Shown: piece after piece, positions 8,729 through 17,448 of the stretch
How the letters are laid out: each line of letters starts with the position of its first letter
Position numbering within the stretch: position 1 is the first letter of the stretch
Assembly (NCBI GenBank): GCA_964450955.1
Contig: CAYVFI010000053.1
Location: forward strand, 1-33,885
Length of the DNA stretch: 33,885 nucleotides
Source of the DNA: CAYNWT01 sp964450955
Lineage (GTDB): Bacteria > Planctomycetota > Planctomycetia > Planctomycetales > Planctomycetaceae
Direction: 5' to 3'
The notes under the pieces: generated by a model
The model's input: the letters and a program-made list of their open reading frames with translations, nothing else
Told to the model about the DNA's origin: nothing
Database searches by the model: none
Made by a program: the position numbers and the translations under genes

Positions 8729-9433
8729 TCATGTCTCTGTTTTGACATCGTCAAACTCACTTCCCAGTTCTCGAATGTAAGACAAAGCCTCATCAAGCTC
8801 CCGAACCCGCATGCCAGGCTGTCTCCCCTCCAAATCGGCCCGCGCCAGCAGCTCCACTTCTTCGAAGTCGTCACTCGCGACCAACCGTCGCCGCGCTCTG
8901 GCTCCAATCGTGCCGTCAATCAATCCTCGGGCAACCATGTGATGCTCCAGAAGCCAGGCCGTTCGTTCAGAAATCAAACCTGACAGAGCGTTCAGTCCAG
9001 CCTCAACATGATTCTTCGGATCAATGCCGCGCCCGACGTCGTGCAGCAGCCCTGCCAGCAAAACTTCTTCGTCGTAAGGAACCTGGTCCGCCAGCAGCTC
9101 AAAGACCTGTAGTGAATGGTATAAAACATCACCTTCCGGGTGGCTTCGGCGATTTTGAGTAATGCATCCCAACGGCCGGAGCAGAGCCGAAAAGCTTTCA
9201 AAACAGTCTGCCTGAGTCAGCGGAGCCACCACCTGGTGTGGCCAACCCCCCACATCGATTTGCTGCAACAAGTCGCGAATTTCCCGGGGATGCGGTAAGT
9301 CAGACGGATGGATCCAACCTCTTGAGACCCGCCGAGCCGCTTCGATTCTGGCTCTGCCGAAATCCTGCACCTTCCGATTGTGCAGCAGGTTGGTCGCCTC
9401 AAAGAGAATTTGCCGCTTTAGCTTCTCGTTCAT
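8729..9433 (-). CDS. HD-domain phosphohydrolase-like protein
   Basis: This 234-aa protein has the HD-fold metal motif. A His in V-L-Y-H-S-L-Q-V-F-E is followed by the H-D pair in L-L-H-D-V-G-R-G, and then L-E-H-H. The family contains metal-dependent phosphohydrolases, including HD domains attached to tRNA nucleotidyltransferases. The arrangement of H, HD and a later H resembles those, but no nucleotidyltransferase domain is present. The substrate is unknown. The longer frame begins at a GTG (9469), but the ATG at 9433 has AAGGA five bases upstream and is preferred. The gene lies 140 bases downstream of the secreted hydrolase on the same strand. A shared transcript is possible but not shown. 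Confidence 0.75.
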   Translation of the reverse strand: MNEKLKRQILFEATNLLHNRKVQDFGRARIEAARRVSRGWIHPSDLPHPREIRDLLQQIDVGGWPHQVVAPLTQADCFESFSALLRPLGCITQNRRSHPEGDVLYHSLQVFELLADQVPYDEEVLLAGLLHDVGRGIDPKNHVEAGLNALSGLISERTAWLLEHHMVARGLIDGTIGARARRRLVASDDFEEVELLARADLEGRQPGMRVRELDEALSYIRELGSEFDDVKTET

Positions 9434-9573
9434 TGAGTCCTTAATTGGTTTAGGTGTCGTGCTCGCCACTGCTCCCAGTCAGGGAGCCCAGTTTGTGGAC
9501 GGCCGCGGTGTGACGTGGGATTCGAGGGTTTTGACTGCCGTTGGTTCGGTCAGTTCGTTCGGAAATGCGAAAA

Positions 9574-11763
9574 CTATTTTTCGAGCAACCAATCAATGCC
9601 GGCTGAAATGACGTCCTGTCTGTCAGACGCCGAAACCCTGTCCGCCGCGCCGGCCGCTGAATACGCCGACTTCACCACTTCGGGAACGCCCTGCTCTCCC
9701 CCAATCCACAGTTTCGTTGGAGCCGCAAGACTTAGTAGGCCAGGTAAGTCGCCGTACTTCACGGCCCCAGGCACGAAATTTGGATCGCGGTAACTCTTGA
9801 TCGACGTGAACCGGAACCCTTGAGTATCCATAATGACGCGGTCAAACAGTTCTGGTTCAGTCGCAAGAGCCGCCGCCAGAACCGCGCTACCACCGTTGGC
9901 TCCGATTGCGATAATTGACTCCGGGCTGTGTTCGTCGTCCTTAATCCAGCCAGCGAACGACAAAATATCGTGCACGCGCTGGACGAATACTGTGTCGTTG
10001 TAACCAAACGTGTAACCAGCAAACTGTCGCGGATTCTCCACAACTGGCGTCCGCTGCACAGCGGTGCTACCGACAAGGAAATCTCCCTGCCGGAACAGGT
10101 CAATGCCCACAACGCTATACCCCGCGGTCAGCAGCCGCTGCACTTCGTTCCGAACCGCTCCAGTGTCGTTGTAAAGCCCGCGTTTCCCGGCTCCGTCGAT
10201 CCAAATGGCGACAGTCTTATTCCATTGACTCGCCGTTGGGTACAGCGAGATGACCGGGAATTCTTCGCCCGTTGTGGTCAGCCGCAGTTTGTCTTTGAAC
10301 AAAATGTGTCCGGCCTGCGTCTCCTTTGCAACTTCCGTTCGTTGCACATTATCGCCGGCCGGACGTTTCCGGTGGATTATCGTATCCCACGCGCCACCAA
10401 CGATCTCTCGGTATCGAATCAGGCTATCCGCATCCGTTGGAACCACCTTCGCCAGCGCCGTCGCGTCCGCGTCCGCCAAGCCCCGTAACAAACGCATTTC
10501 ATAGGCGGCGTTTGGTTTTGGTTGAGGGTGCTGTTTGTTCCAGACTGAGTACTCTTCTTTCGTGAGCGGTGGGAAATCGCGCTCTTCGATCGGTTCTGCG
10601 ATGCCCAGATTCAGATGCTTGTTGAACCAGCGATACATGTCACCACGCGTCACCGCGTTGTAGTTGTGGGGGAAGTGCAGGTACGGCTTGCAGTCCACCA
10701 AATCTCCCTTGCCGTACAAAGCATACAGCTTTTGGAGCTCAGGAAAGCCGTCCGGCATCATGTCCCGGGTCCAGTCGTTGGCCGCCGTCATGGCCTGCGG
10801 TTTTGGAGCGAACAATCCCGCCAATTCGACGTTCCCGGTACCGATCCGCAGCAGACTACAATTCTCACAAGTACAACCACCCTGCATGGACGTCGACACC
10901 ATGCCCTGAGGGAACGCAGCAACGGGCCGATCGTCCACCGCACACAACAGGATGGTCTGTGTTCCTCCGCCACTACCACCCGTCACCGCCACGCGTTTCG
11001 GATCGACATCGTCCAGCCCGCAAAGGAAATCCAACGCGCGGATGGAGTTCCATGACTGCAGACCCATGATGCTCTGCAGTCGCAGTTCTGCCTGCGTACT
11101 AAAGAACCCCCAACGATCCGGCGAATCGAACTCCGGCCGCTGCTTCGCAAACTTGTGAGCCAGTTCGTGCGAAATTTGCTGGCTGTCCACATACCCCAGC
11201 ATGTCGTAGATGAACACCACGCACCCCATCCGCGCCAACTGTGCGCACCGAGCGATCTTTGGGAACCGACCGGACGCTGCGAATTTTTCAGCCCCGCCCT
11301 CGATCAGTTCTCCGATCTTCTTTTCGCCATAGTCCTGCGTTCGGCCGCCGTGCCCGTGTGGACTAAGAACCGCTGGTCGGTTGGAACCGGGTTTGTCCGG
11401 ACGGAACAGCAATCCGGTGACAAAGTGGTTCGGAACGCTTTCGAAGTACACCTTCTCAACCGTAAACCCTTCACGAATGACCTTGCCGTGAATAACCGGT
11501 TTGAGCGGAGTTTTCGCGGGCATCGGCCACATGCCCGTCGCGACCTGAATCCGTCGCCGCAACTCAGCCCGCCGCGCTTCCCATTCACCCAGTGAAGCAG
11601 GCACCCGAAACGGAAAGTGCCCGTTGAGATCTTTCTGCGGCTTGAGCCGAACATCGTTGGGAAGTTCGCCCGGTGGGAACACTCGAAGGTCGGGCGACTG
11701 ACCAAACGCGCCTGACACAAAGCCGACGAGCAATAGCAGGGTCTTAATGTTAAACGTTCGCAT
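9574..11763 (-). CDS. secreted two-domain alpha/beta-hydrolase, acetyl xylan esterase-like
   Basis: This is a probable periplasmic or exported esterase of 729 aa. Residues 1-22 are a signal peptide ending near A-F-G-Q. The first hydrolase domain (about 100-390) has P-H-G-H-G-G, a nucleophile elbow T-G-G-S-G-G-G with Ser264, a candidate acid at Asp330 and a candidate His366 in F-P-H-N-Y-N. It also carries a Cys-rich C-T-C-E-N-C loop. A second hydrolase-like domain follows (about 500-729), whose elbow reads I-G-A-N-G-G-S, with Asn in place of Ser, so it is likely inactive or structural. The substrate (acetylated sugar or other ester) is inferred from family only. A longer frame begins at 11856, but ATG 11763 has AAGGA upstream and starts the signal peptide. 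Confidence 0.82.
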   Translation of the reverse strand: MRTFNIKTLLLLVGFVSGAFGQSPDLRVFPPGELPNDVRLKPQKDLNGHFPFRVPASLGEWEARRAELRRRIQVATGMWPMPAKTPLKPVIHGKVIREGFTVEKVYFESVPNHFVTGLLFRPDKPGSNRPAVLSPHGHGGRTQDYGEKKIGELIEGGAEKFAASGRFPKIARCAQLARMGCVVFIYDMLGYVDSQQISHELAHKFAKQRPEFDSPDRWGFFSTQAELRLQSIMGLQSWNSIRALDFLCGLDDVDPKRVAVTGGSGGGTQTILLCAVDDRPVAAFPQGMVSTSMQGGCTCENCSLLRIGTGNVELAGLFAPKPQAMTAANDWTRDMMPDGFPELQKLYALYGKGDLVDCKPYLHFPHNYNAVTRGDMYRWFNKHLNLGIAEPIEERDFPPLTKEEYSVWNKQHPQPKPNAAYEMRLLRGLADADATALAKVVPTDADSLIRYREIVGGAWDTIIHRKRPAGDNVQRTEVAKETQAGHILFKDKLRLTTTGEEFPVISLYPTASQWNKTVAIWIDGAGKRGLYNDTGAVRNEVQRLLTAGYSVVGIDLFRQGDFLVGSTAVQRTPVVENPRQFAGYTFGYNDTVFVQRVHDILSFAGWIKDDEHSPESIIAIGANGGSAVLAAALATEPELFDRVIMDTQGFRFTSIKSYRDPNFVPGAVKYGDLPGLLSLAAPTKLWIGGEQGVPEVVKSAYSAAGAADRVSASDRQDVISAGIDWLLEK

Positions 11764-11813
11764 TGAGTATTCCTTGTCAGCACGCCGGGGCTTCTTGCCC
11801 AGACCGGCACGCG

Positions 11814-11819
11814 TATAAT
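11814..11819 (+). promoter_or_regulatory. possible -10 box (TATAAT) upstream of ARH fragment
   Basis: A perfect TATAAT on the plus strand lies 35 bases upstream of the ADP-ribosylglycohydrolase fragment's ATG. The best -35 candidates (CTTCTT 17 bases upstream, or TTGCCC only 13 bases upstream) are poor. It might be a residual promoter of the degraded gene. Confidence 0.3.
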
Positions 11820-11854
11820 TCTGATAGCCCGTCAGTTTCCGCCTGTGGTCAAGC

Positions 11855-12058
11855 ATGTCATTTACACTAAGTCAGCTTCAAGGTTGCGTCCTTGGCCTGG
11901 CTACCGGTGACTCTGTCGCCGCGCCGTTTGAGGGCTTGGGGGCGGATCTCATTTACGATATTGGTCCCGCCACAGAGACGCGAATGAGTGCATCGGTGGC
12001 GAGCGTCGATTTCGTTCGTCTTGAGCGTCGCCCGCGGGGGCCAGAACCGAGAGCTTGA
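11855..12058 (+). pseudogene. ADP-ribosylglycohydrolase, N-terminal remnant
   Basis: The first about 38 codons read like the start of an ADP-ribosylglycohydrolase (ARH/DraG family). They give L-Q-G-C-V-L-G-L-A-T-G-D-S-V-A-A-P-F-E-G followed by Y-D-I-G-P-A. In the family this leads into the metal-binding T-D-D-T region. Here the frame instead runs into an unrelated arginine-rich stretch and stops after 67 codons. No downstream piece of the family was found on either strand up to 12398. The gene therefore appears truncated by a deletion or rearrangement after about base 11975. Such enzymes remove ADP-ribose from proteins or small molecules. The fragment cannot form an active site. Confidence 0.65.
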
Positions 12059-12065
12059 ATCGCCT

Positions 12066-12239
12066 TCACGGCCGTTTCTTCACTTGGTCCTTCGAATCGA
12101 GCGATCCGTTCGTGTACATCTTTGGTAAAGAGGGCGTCGGCACTATTGGGTAGACCGAACCGCCGTTGTCTTGCCCTGTGGCCGATAGGCACAGACCAAA
12201 CAGAATCAAAGCGACTGCACTTCCGCGACGGCTTTTCAT
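12066..12239 (-). CDS. possible small secreted protein (57 aa)
   Basis: A short minus-strand frame encodes 57 aa. It begins M-K-S-R-R-G-S and continues with a hydrophobic core A-V-A-L-I-L-F-G-L-C-L-S-A-T-G-Q, which looks like a signal peptide. The L-C-L-S-A-T-G site lacks a canonical lipobox. The remaining about 30 residues are polar and proline/serine-rich (Y-P-I-V-P-T-P-S-L-P). GAGGGG lies just upstream of the ATG. No family is recognised. It sits in the disturbed region beside the glycohydrolase remnant, so it could be a genuine small exported protein or a chance frame. Confidence 0.4.
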   Translation of the reverse strand: MKSRRGSAVALILFGLCLSATGQDNGGSVYPIVPTPSLPKMYTNGSLDSKDQVKKRP

Positions 12240-12398
12240 TGGGCCCCTCGCACAGAAAATTCAGTTCTTGATGGCCGCGAAAAACACGAAGAGCCACAAA
12301 AAATCTTGTCTCTGTGTCGTTTCGTGTTTCTTGTGGCCCTTGTAATCGTTCCTGAAGGAAACGGAACAGACGCGGATTGTGTACCGCACGCCAGCGAC

Positions 12399-12800
12399 TT
12401 ACCGAATCACTTTGCCTGCAGGTGCATCTCCGCCCGAGAAGTTAATCCCGAGCAGGGTCATCGGCGTCAAAAGAATCAGGAACGCCAAATTGTACCAGAG
12501 TGGCAGCTTATCCCAGGCACTCATTTGAACCGGGATGCCTGTCGCCAGCAGGCAAAACAGCAGAATCAGGCCATGTTTGAGATGCTTGCCGTCCGCCAGC
12601 CAACCGGCAACATAACCCGCTAGCAAGGAGGCCAGCATACTGGTTGCCAGGAACAGCCCAAGCGCCGTCACATTGTCCGTGAAACCCTCCGCGTCAAATT
12701 CCACACGGGTCAACAGCAGTCGAAGTCCGAACGAGCCACCAAGAAACACGACAGTCCACGTAAAGTAGCCTGCGACGACTGAGAGAATTGTTTTGCCCAT
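12399..12800 (-). CDS. small integral membrane protein, unknown function
   Basis: This 133-aa protein is dominated by four hydrophobic segments, at about residues 4-26, 44-69, 77-92 and 102-118. The loops are short, and the C-terminus I-N-F-S-G-G-D-A-P-A-G-K-V-I-R is polar. The pattern of small residues (A-G-Y-V-A-G-W-L-A-D-G) in helix two is reminiscent of small four-helix membrane proteins, but no family is recognised. It is isolated: upstream (5' side) is a 265-base gap with a dispersed double-hairpin repeat. A real gene is likely, given the consistent topology and lack of a better frame. Confidence 0.65.
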   Translation of the reverse strand: MGKTILSVVAGYFTWTVVFLGGSFGLRLLLTRVEFDAEGFTDNVTALGLFLATSMLASLLAGYVAGWLADGKHLKHGLILLFCLLATGIPVQMSAWDKLPLWYNLAFLILLTPMTLLGINFSGGDAPAGKVIR

Positions 12801-12858
12801 CTCGAAGCCACTCCGTTCTCAAATCCAAAACTGATGACAGGCAAATTAGAACACATCT

Positions 12859-12896
12859 ACCACCATCGCTTCACCCGTTTGTGAAGAAAAGGTGGT
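12859..12896. repeat. two-step hairpin in intergenic region
   Basis: The outer arms ACCACC (12859-12864) and GGTGGT (12891-12896) enclose inner arms CTTCAC (12869-12874) and GTGAAG (12881-12886). This is a stem with an internal bulge and a 6-base loop. It lies upstream of the small membrane protein gene (start 12800). It has no T-tract, so terminator use is unlikely. A leader hairpin is possible. Confidence 0.3.
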
Positions 12897-12934
12897 GATC
12901 CTTGCTTGTTCGGCGGGCCGGTGTCTGTAACGCT

Positions 12935-12987
12935 GGCCCTCTCCCGCGGCTGAGGCCGCGACCTCTCCCGCAAGCGGGAGAGGTGAC
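12935..12987 (+). repeat. dispersed double-hairpin repeat, copy 1
   Basis: The element has a CCCTCTCCC lead, a first hairpin GCGGC-TGAG-GCCGC, and a second perfect hairpin CTCTCCCGC-AA-GCGGGAGAG ending in GTGAC. Closely similar copies lie at 18684-18735 and 24280-24332 (same strand) and 18570-18617 (opposite strand). It is intergenic, 78 bases downstream of the enolase-superfamily gene's stop. It resembles REP-type elements in organisation. Function is unknown. Confidence 0.85.
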
Positions 12988-13065
12988 AGCGCGTCCAATC
13001 GGGTTCGCAGCAACCAACCCCACTCACTAGTCCACCGGATACCGATCGAACGGAACGTTCGCGGG

Positions 13066-14169
13066 CTATGAGATGTCTACCACGCGTTCGCCCAGCACGT
13101 CCATTTTCGGCGTGAAGCCGAGCCCCGGTTCGGTCGAAGCCGACATTCGGCCATCCACCCGTTGCGGCGCGCCGTCGGCGATGCTGACTGAGACGTAGCT
13201 GTTGAAGTCAGTCGATGTGAACTGCAACTCCGGCGGGCAACTGTGAGCGAACGCAGCAATCGCCGCGGTCACAATGTCGCCGCCCCAGCTATCTTCCAAA
13301 GTCATGGCGACACCAAGCGAGACGCACAAGTCGCGAGCCTGCCGCGCGCGGGTGAGTCCCCCGAACTTGCTGATTTTAATGTTCACAACGTCGGCCGATC
13401 GATCGTTCGCAACACGCATCAGCGGATCGATTCCATCAATGCACTCGTCCATCACGAACGGGTGGTTCGTGCGTTGTTGAATGCTGTGACATTCTTCGTA
13501 GCTAAGGCATGGCTGTTCGATGTAGACGTCAACATCCTGAACCCCACGCACCACACGCATGGCTTCGTGAGGCAGCCAGCCGGTGTTGGCATCCGCTACC
13601 AACTTGTCGCCCGGTTCCAAAACCTCCGAACACGCTTTAATGCGTGCGATGTCGGTATCCGGATCGCCGCCGACCTTCAGTTGGAACCGACGGTAGCCTT
13701 CGTCGCGATACTTCCTGACGTTCTGAGCCATATCGTCCGGCGCGATTTGCGAGATCGCGCGGTACAGCGTGAAGTCGTCTGCGTAGCGGCCTCCCATCAA
13801 ATCGCAAACGGATGTGTTAGTTGCCTTGCCGAGAATATCCCAGCAGGCGATGTCGATGCCGGACTTCACATACGGATGACCCTTCAGCGCCTTGTCCATG
13901 GCTCGGTTCACGACGTCCACGTGGGTTGGGTTTAAACCGATCAGGTGCGGCGCGAGTTCTTTCAGGCCGGCTCGAACACCGTCTGCGTAAGCTGCCAGGT
14001 AAAACGGCCCCAATGGGCAAACTTCGCCGTAGCCGACCAGTCCCGTGTCCGTTTCGATTTCCACCACGGTGCTGTCGAAGACCTCAACAGACTTACCGCC
14101 AGACCACGCGTACTTCATCTCGTGAAGCGGGAGATCGACCTGATACGCAGAGATGCGTTTGATTTTCAT
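13066..14169 (-). CDS. cis-3-hydroxy-L-proline dehydratase-like enolase-superfamily enzyme
   Basis: This mandelate-racemase/muconate-lactonising-type enzyme probably dehydrates cis-3-hydroxyproline or acts on a related amino acid. The N-terminal capping domain has V-D-L-P-L-H-E and V-E-V-F-D-S-T-V-V-E-I-E-T. The barrel has catalytic Lys165 (F-Q-L-K-V-G-G) and Lys265 (N-I-K-I-S-K-F-G-G). The metal ligands are Asp193 (V-A-D-A-N-T-G-W), Glu218 (Y-I-E-Q-P) and Asp241 (V-M-D-E). Two Lys on opposite faces fit racemase/dehydratase chemistry on proline-type substrates. The 367-aa length is normal. Upstream in-frame ATGs at 14178 and 14223 exist; 14169 matches the usual M-K-I start but has no strong ribosome-binding site. 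It is divergent from the TPR/ASPIC-UnbV gene. Substrate assignment is by remembered similarity to the characterised dehydratase. Confidence 0.82.
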   Translation of the reverse strand: MKIKRISAYQVDLPLHEMKYAWSGGKSVEVFDSTVVEIETDTGLVGYGEVCPLGPFYLAAYADGVRAGLKELAPHLIGLNPTHVDVVNRAMDKALKGHPYVKSGIDIACWDILGKATNTSVCDLMGGRYADDFTLYRAISQIAPDDMAQNVRKYRDEGYRRFQLKVGGDPDTDIARIKACSEVLEPGDKLVADANTGWLPHEAMRVVRGVQDVDVYIEQPCLSYEECHSIQQRTNHPFVMDECIDGIDPLMRVANDRSADVVNIKISKFGGLTRARQARDLCVSLGVAMTLEDSWGGDIVTAAIAAFAHSCPPELQFTSTDFNSYVSVSIADGAPQRVDGRMSASTEPGLGFTPKMDVLGERVVDIS

Positions 14170-14324
14170 GGGTACCATTTCTGATGTTGAGGACTGCCGT
14201 ATGGTAGCGTCCCTGTTGGCCATTTACCGATAACACTGCGGTCAGTGTCGGTGGGCGGTATACTGGGACTCGCCACTCACTGGTTCAAGTTCGTCACGAC
14301 GACTTTTCGAAACATTGGTGACTC

Positions 14325-17243
14325 ATGACACGACCACGCCGTCAGTTGTTGGGAAGTTCTCTGGTGCGAACAACAGTCAGGGTTCTGGCCGTTGGTCTGG
14401 CGGCTGTGCTTATTTATTCGCTTCTTCCGGAGGCCCCGGTTTCTGAGCAAACACTTGTCGATGCGAAAGCCGAACTGGCTGATCGAAACAAAGTCGAAGC
14501 ACTGCGGCTGGTGAATCGGTATCTCGAGGTGAACCCGGATTCCGTGGACGGAATCAAAGTGCAGGGTAAGGCTCATTTGGCGAACCGGAATATCGACGAA
14601 GCCTACGACTGCTTCGCCAGGGTCCTTGAGTCCGAACCGGATTCACTGGAGGCGCACCAGTTGTGCGTCCAGGCGGCAACCAGACTGGCAAAGCTGTCTG
14701 ATGTTGAAATGCACCTTTACGAGATCCTGCGGCTGGATCCGGATAACGATCAGGCTCACGAACAACTATTCGACATCCTGAGGCTAGAGGGACGAATTGA
14801 AGAAGTCGGACCTCATTTCATGGCGGCCTTAAAAAACGAACGGGTCCGAGTCGCCGACCTTTTGGCCATAGCGGCGCCCGAGTTCCACAATATCAACGGA
14901 CAGGATTACAGGCTTATCGATGCCTGCAAGGCGGCTGCTCCCGATGACGCCCTACCCCTGTTGGGCATCGCGCGACAAAACCTGGTGTCGGGCAACGTGG
15001 CTGAAGCGTTGCCCGTCCTGAAAAGCGTATGCAAGAAGTACCCGTCTGTCTTGATAGCCAACGGGTGGCTTGGACAAGCTCTCCTGCTAAAGGGCGACGT
15101 GGTCGCGCTGCAGGAGTGGGATCAGCAACTGCCGGAGACGTGGGGGCTGAACTCAACAATCTGGCTGGTTCAAGGTGAGATCGCGGCGAAGGTCGGTAAG
15201 CCGAAACAAGCCGCCCGGTGCTATTGGGAAGGACTAAAACGGAACGCGATGGACCGCATCTGCGCGTTTCGGTTGGGCAATCTGCTGGCGAAGGACGAAC
15301 AGTACAAATCAGAAGCCGGCCGGGTTCTGAAGTACGCCAGTGACCTGGCATCTTTAATCGATACCGCCAACGAAGCCGGGCCGGAGTCGCCGCAAAAATT
15401 ACGCGTTGTGGTGCATGAACTGGAACGACTCGGACGTGTCTGGGAAGCAGCCGGCTGGGCTTCACTGTCTCGGCAACTGCCCGAAGCGACGTGGGCCCCG
15501 CAGGAATGGAAACGGCTCTCCACCGAGGTACTGCCCGGCGCGCCGTTCATTTGTCCGGAAGCAAATATCGCACATTCCATCGACCTCAGCGACTGGCCAC
15601 TTCCGGACGATGAATCGATTTCTGACCTGACCCAGAGCGCGGCGTCCGGGGTTGAGTTTAGCCTGCAGTTTGTCAATCAGGCCGCCGACAAAGGCATCGA
15701 CTTCAGGTTCGAGAAGGGTCTGACGGAGCAACCGAAGGTGTTTCATTTTAGCGGCGGTGGTGCGAGTGTTTTGGATGTCGATCTGGATGGCTGGCCGGAC
15801 TTGTATTTTACTCAGGGCACGACCTGGCCGGTAACGCACGCCGCCGATTCACCACGCGATCAGATTTTTCGTAACGTTGGTGGCGATCGGTTCCAAAACA
15901 TCAGCGACAAATCGATTCTGGGTGACACCGGATACAGCCAGGGAGCCGCCATCGGTGACCTTGATAACGACGGCTTTCCCGACATCTTCGTTGGCAACAT
16001 TGGGGCGAACACCCTGTACCACAACAACGGCGACGGAACCTTCACGCAGATGGAACTGGATCCGCAGTTAGCCAGCGATCAGTGGACCATCAGCGCGATG
16101 ATTGCTGACTTGTCGGGGGACGGGTGTCCTGACATCTACGCCGCGAATTATCTAATGGGCGACGACTTACATGATCGCATCTGCCTGAATGGAGCCCGCC
16201 CTATTCAGTGTGGCCCCGACTTGTTCCCGGCCGCGCCGGACCGGTTCCTCAAAAGCAACGGAGACGGTTCGTTCCACGATGCCAGTGGCTCCAGCGGTTT
16301 GGTTGCGGATGAGGGCAAAGCGATGGGAGTCGTCGCGTTTCGAACACGGGAATCCGGCGAAGTCAGCGTTCTGGTTTCCAACGACATGACGCCCAATCAT
16401 CTGTATTCAGGCAACGCCGGTCGGTTTCGGGAACAGGGGCTGGTCAGCGGTATCGCTTTGGGCGCTGAGGGGCGGCGGCAGTCTTGCATGGGGATTGCCG
16501 CGGGGGATGTCGACAACGATGGTCGCGTGGACTTCTTTGTCACAAACTATCTCAAGGAAGCCAACAATCTTTACATGCAACTGACCGCTGCCGCGTTTGA
16601 TGACACCATCGACAGTTCCGGAATGCGCGAGGCGGGCTACTCGCATATGGGCTGGGGTGCACAATTTCTGGATGCGAATCTGGATGGGAACCTTGACCTG
16701 ATGGTGGCAAACGGGCACCTTGAGTATCGTGGTCGATCGCGTTCGAAGATGCCCACACAAGTGTTCCAAAACCTGGGCGAAGGTCGGTTTGTTCCGGGCG
16801 AAGAAGAATCAGCCGCCGGCTACTTCGCAAAGAAATACTACGGTCGCGCCATCGCCAGATTCGATTGGAACCGCGACGGATTGCCGGACGCGATTATCAC
16901 GCACCGAAATGCTCCGGTTGGCCTGTTAACCAACACCACGGTCCATCATGGCGACTCCGTACGAATTACACTCATCGGCGTGCAAAGTTCGCGCGATGCG
17001 GTCGGCGCAGTGGCCGTGTTGGAGACCGACTCAAGAACAATCGTCAGGCAGATTCTGGCCGGCGATGGATTTCAAGCGTCGAACCAAAAGCAAATCGTGT
17101 TCGGTTTGCGGCCGGATGAAGCGATAAAATCTTTACACGTCGACTGGCCTTCGGGGCAGTCGACAACTCTTGAAACCATCGATCGCAACGTTGACCACGT
17201 GTTGGTCGAAGGCACCGCGCGGGCGTTGCCATCGGTTCGGTAG
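14325..17243 (+). CDS. TPR / FG-GAP repeat / ASPIC-UnbV protein (CRTAC1-like)
   Basis: This is a 972-aa exported or membrane-anchored protein. A hydrophobic anchor lies at about residues 17-35. TPR-like helical repeats fill about 40-390, including the L-x-x-N-P-D-S and L-x-x-D-P-D-N spacing. The C-terminal half is a calcium-type beta-propeller of FG-GAP/VCBS repeats. The signatures are D-V-D-L-D-G-W-P-D-L, D-L-D-N-D-G-F-P-D-I, D-L-S-G-D-G-C-P-D-I, D-V-D-N-D-G-R-V-D-F, D-A-N-L-D-G-N-L-D-L and D-W-N-R-D-G-L-P-D-A. The end (about 870-960) is an ASPIC/UnbV domain with G-A-V-A-V and W-P-S-G-Q-S. Such proteins are abundant in planctomycetes. Their role is unproven; adhesion or extracellular binding is usually suggested. 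A GC-rich hairpin lies just downstream. Confidence in domains is high, in function low. Confidence 0.9.
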   Translation: MTRPRRQLLGSSLVRTTVRVLAVGLAAVLIYSLLPEAPVSEQTLVDAKAELADRNKVEALRLVNRYLEVNPDSVDGIKVQGKAHLANRNIDEAYDCFARVLESEPDSLEAHQLCVQAATRLAKLSDVEMHLYEILRLDPDNDQAHEQLFDILRLEGRIEEVGPHFMAALKNERVRVADLLAIAAPEFHNINGQDYRLIDACKAAAPDDALPLLGIARQNLVSGNVAEALPVLKSVCKKYPSVLIANGWLGQALLLKGDVVALQEWDQQLPETWGLNSTIWLVQGEIAAKVGKPKQAARCYWEGLKRNAMDRICAFRLGNLLAKDEQYKSEAGRVLKYASDLASLIDTANEAGPESPQKLRVVVHELERLGRVWEAAGWASLSRQLPEATWAPQEWKRLSTEVLPGAPFICPEANIAHSIDLSDWPLPDDESISDLTQSAASGVEFSLQFVNQAADKGIDFRFEKGLTEQPKVFHFSGGGASVLDVDLDGWPDLYFTQGTTWPVTHAADSPRDQIFRNVGGDRFQNISDKSILGDTGYSQGAAIGDLDNDGFPDIFVGNIGANTLYHNNGDGTFTQMELDPQLASDQWTISAMIADLSGDGCPDIYAANYLMGDDLHDRICLNGARPIQCGPDLFPAAPDRFLKSNGDGSFHDASGSSGLVADEGKAMGVVAFRTRESGEVSVLVSNDMTPNHLYSGNAGRFREQGLVSGIALGAEGRRQSCMGIAAGDVDNDGRVDFFVTNYLKEANNLYMQLTAAAFDDTIDSSGMREAGYSHMGWGAQFLDANLDGNLDLMVANGHLEYRGRSRSKMPTQVFQNLGEGRFVPGEEESAAGYFAKKYYGRAIARFDWNRDGLPDAIITHRNAPVGLLTNTTVHHGDSVRITLIGVQSSRDAVGAVAVLETDSRTIVRQILAGDGFQASNQKQIVFGLRPDEAIKSLHVDWPSGQSTTLETIDRNVDHVLVEGTARALPSVR

Positions 17244-17257
17244 ATCAGCCACCGTAA

Positions 17258-17280
17258 GCGGCCGCGTCACGCGCGGCCGC
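17258..17280 (+). terminator. GC-rich hairpin after ASPIC-UnbV gene
   Basis: The arms GCGGCCGCG (17258-17266) and CGCGGCCGC (17272-17280) form a perfect 9-bp stem with a TCACG loop. It starts 15 bases past the stop at 17243. There is no U-tract, so it is a non-canonical terminator or an mRNA 3'-end stabiliser. Confidence 0.45.
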
Positions 17281-17448
17281 AGTTCGCAATGCCACCTGCA
17301 AAGTCGTCGTGTCGACAACTCACTGATGCAGTGGCCCAGTATCTTTCGGGCGAGAACCAGTCGGATTGTTGTTTGGACAACACGGCAGTACACACCGCCG
17401 TCGGGATGGCCGGCGCGAACAGGATGAGGATGGAGACAATGTCCATTC

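Noticed and set aside
11953..12297. 114-aa minus-strand open frame
   Set aside because: It overlaps the glycohydrolase remnant on the other strand and has no domain; a shorter frame in another phase (12066-12239) with a signal peptide is the better candidate.
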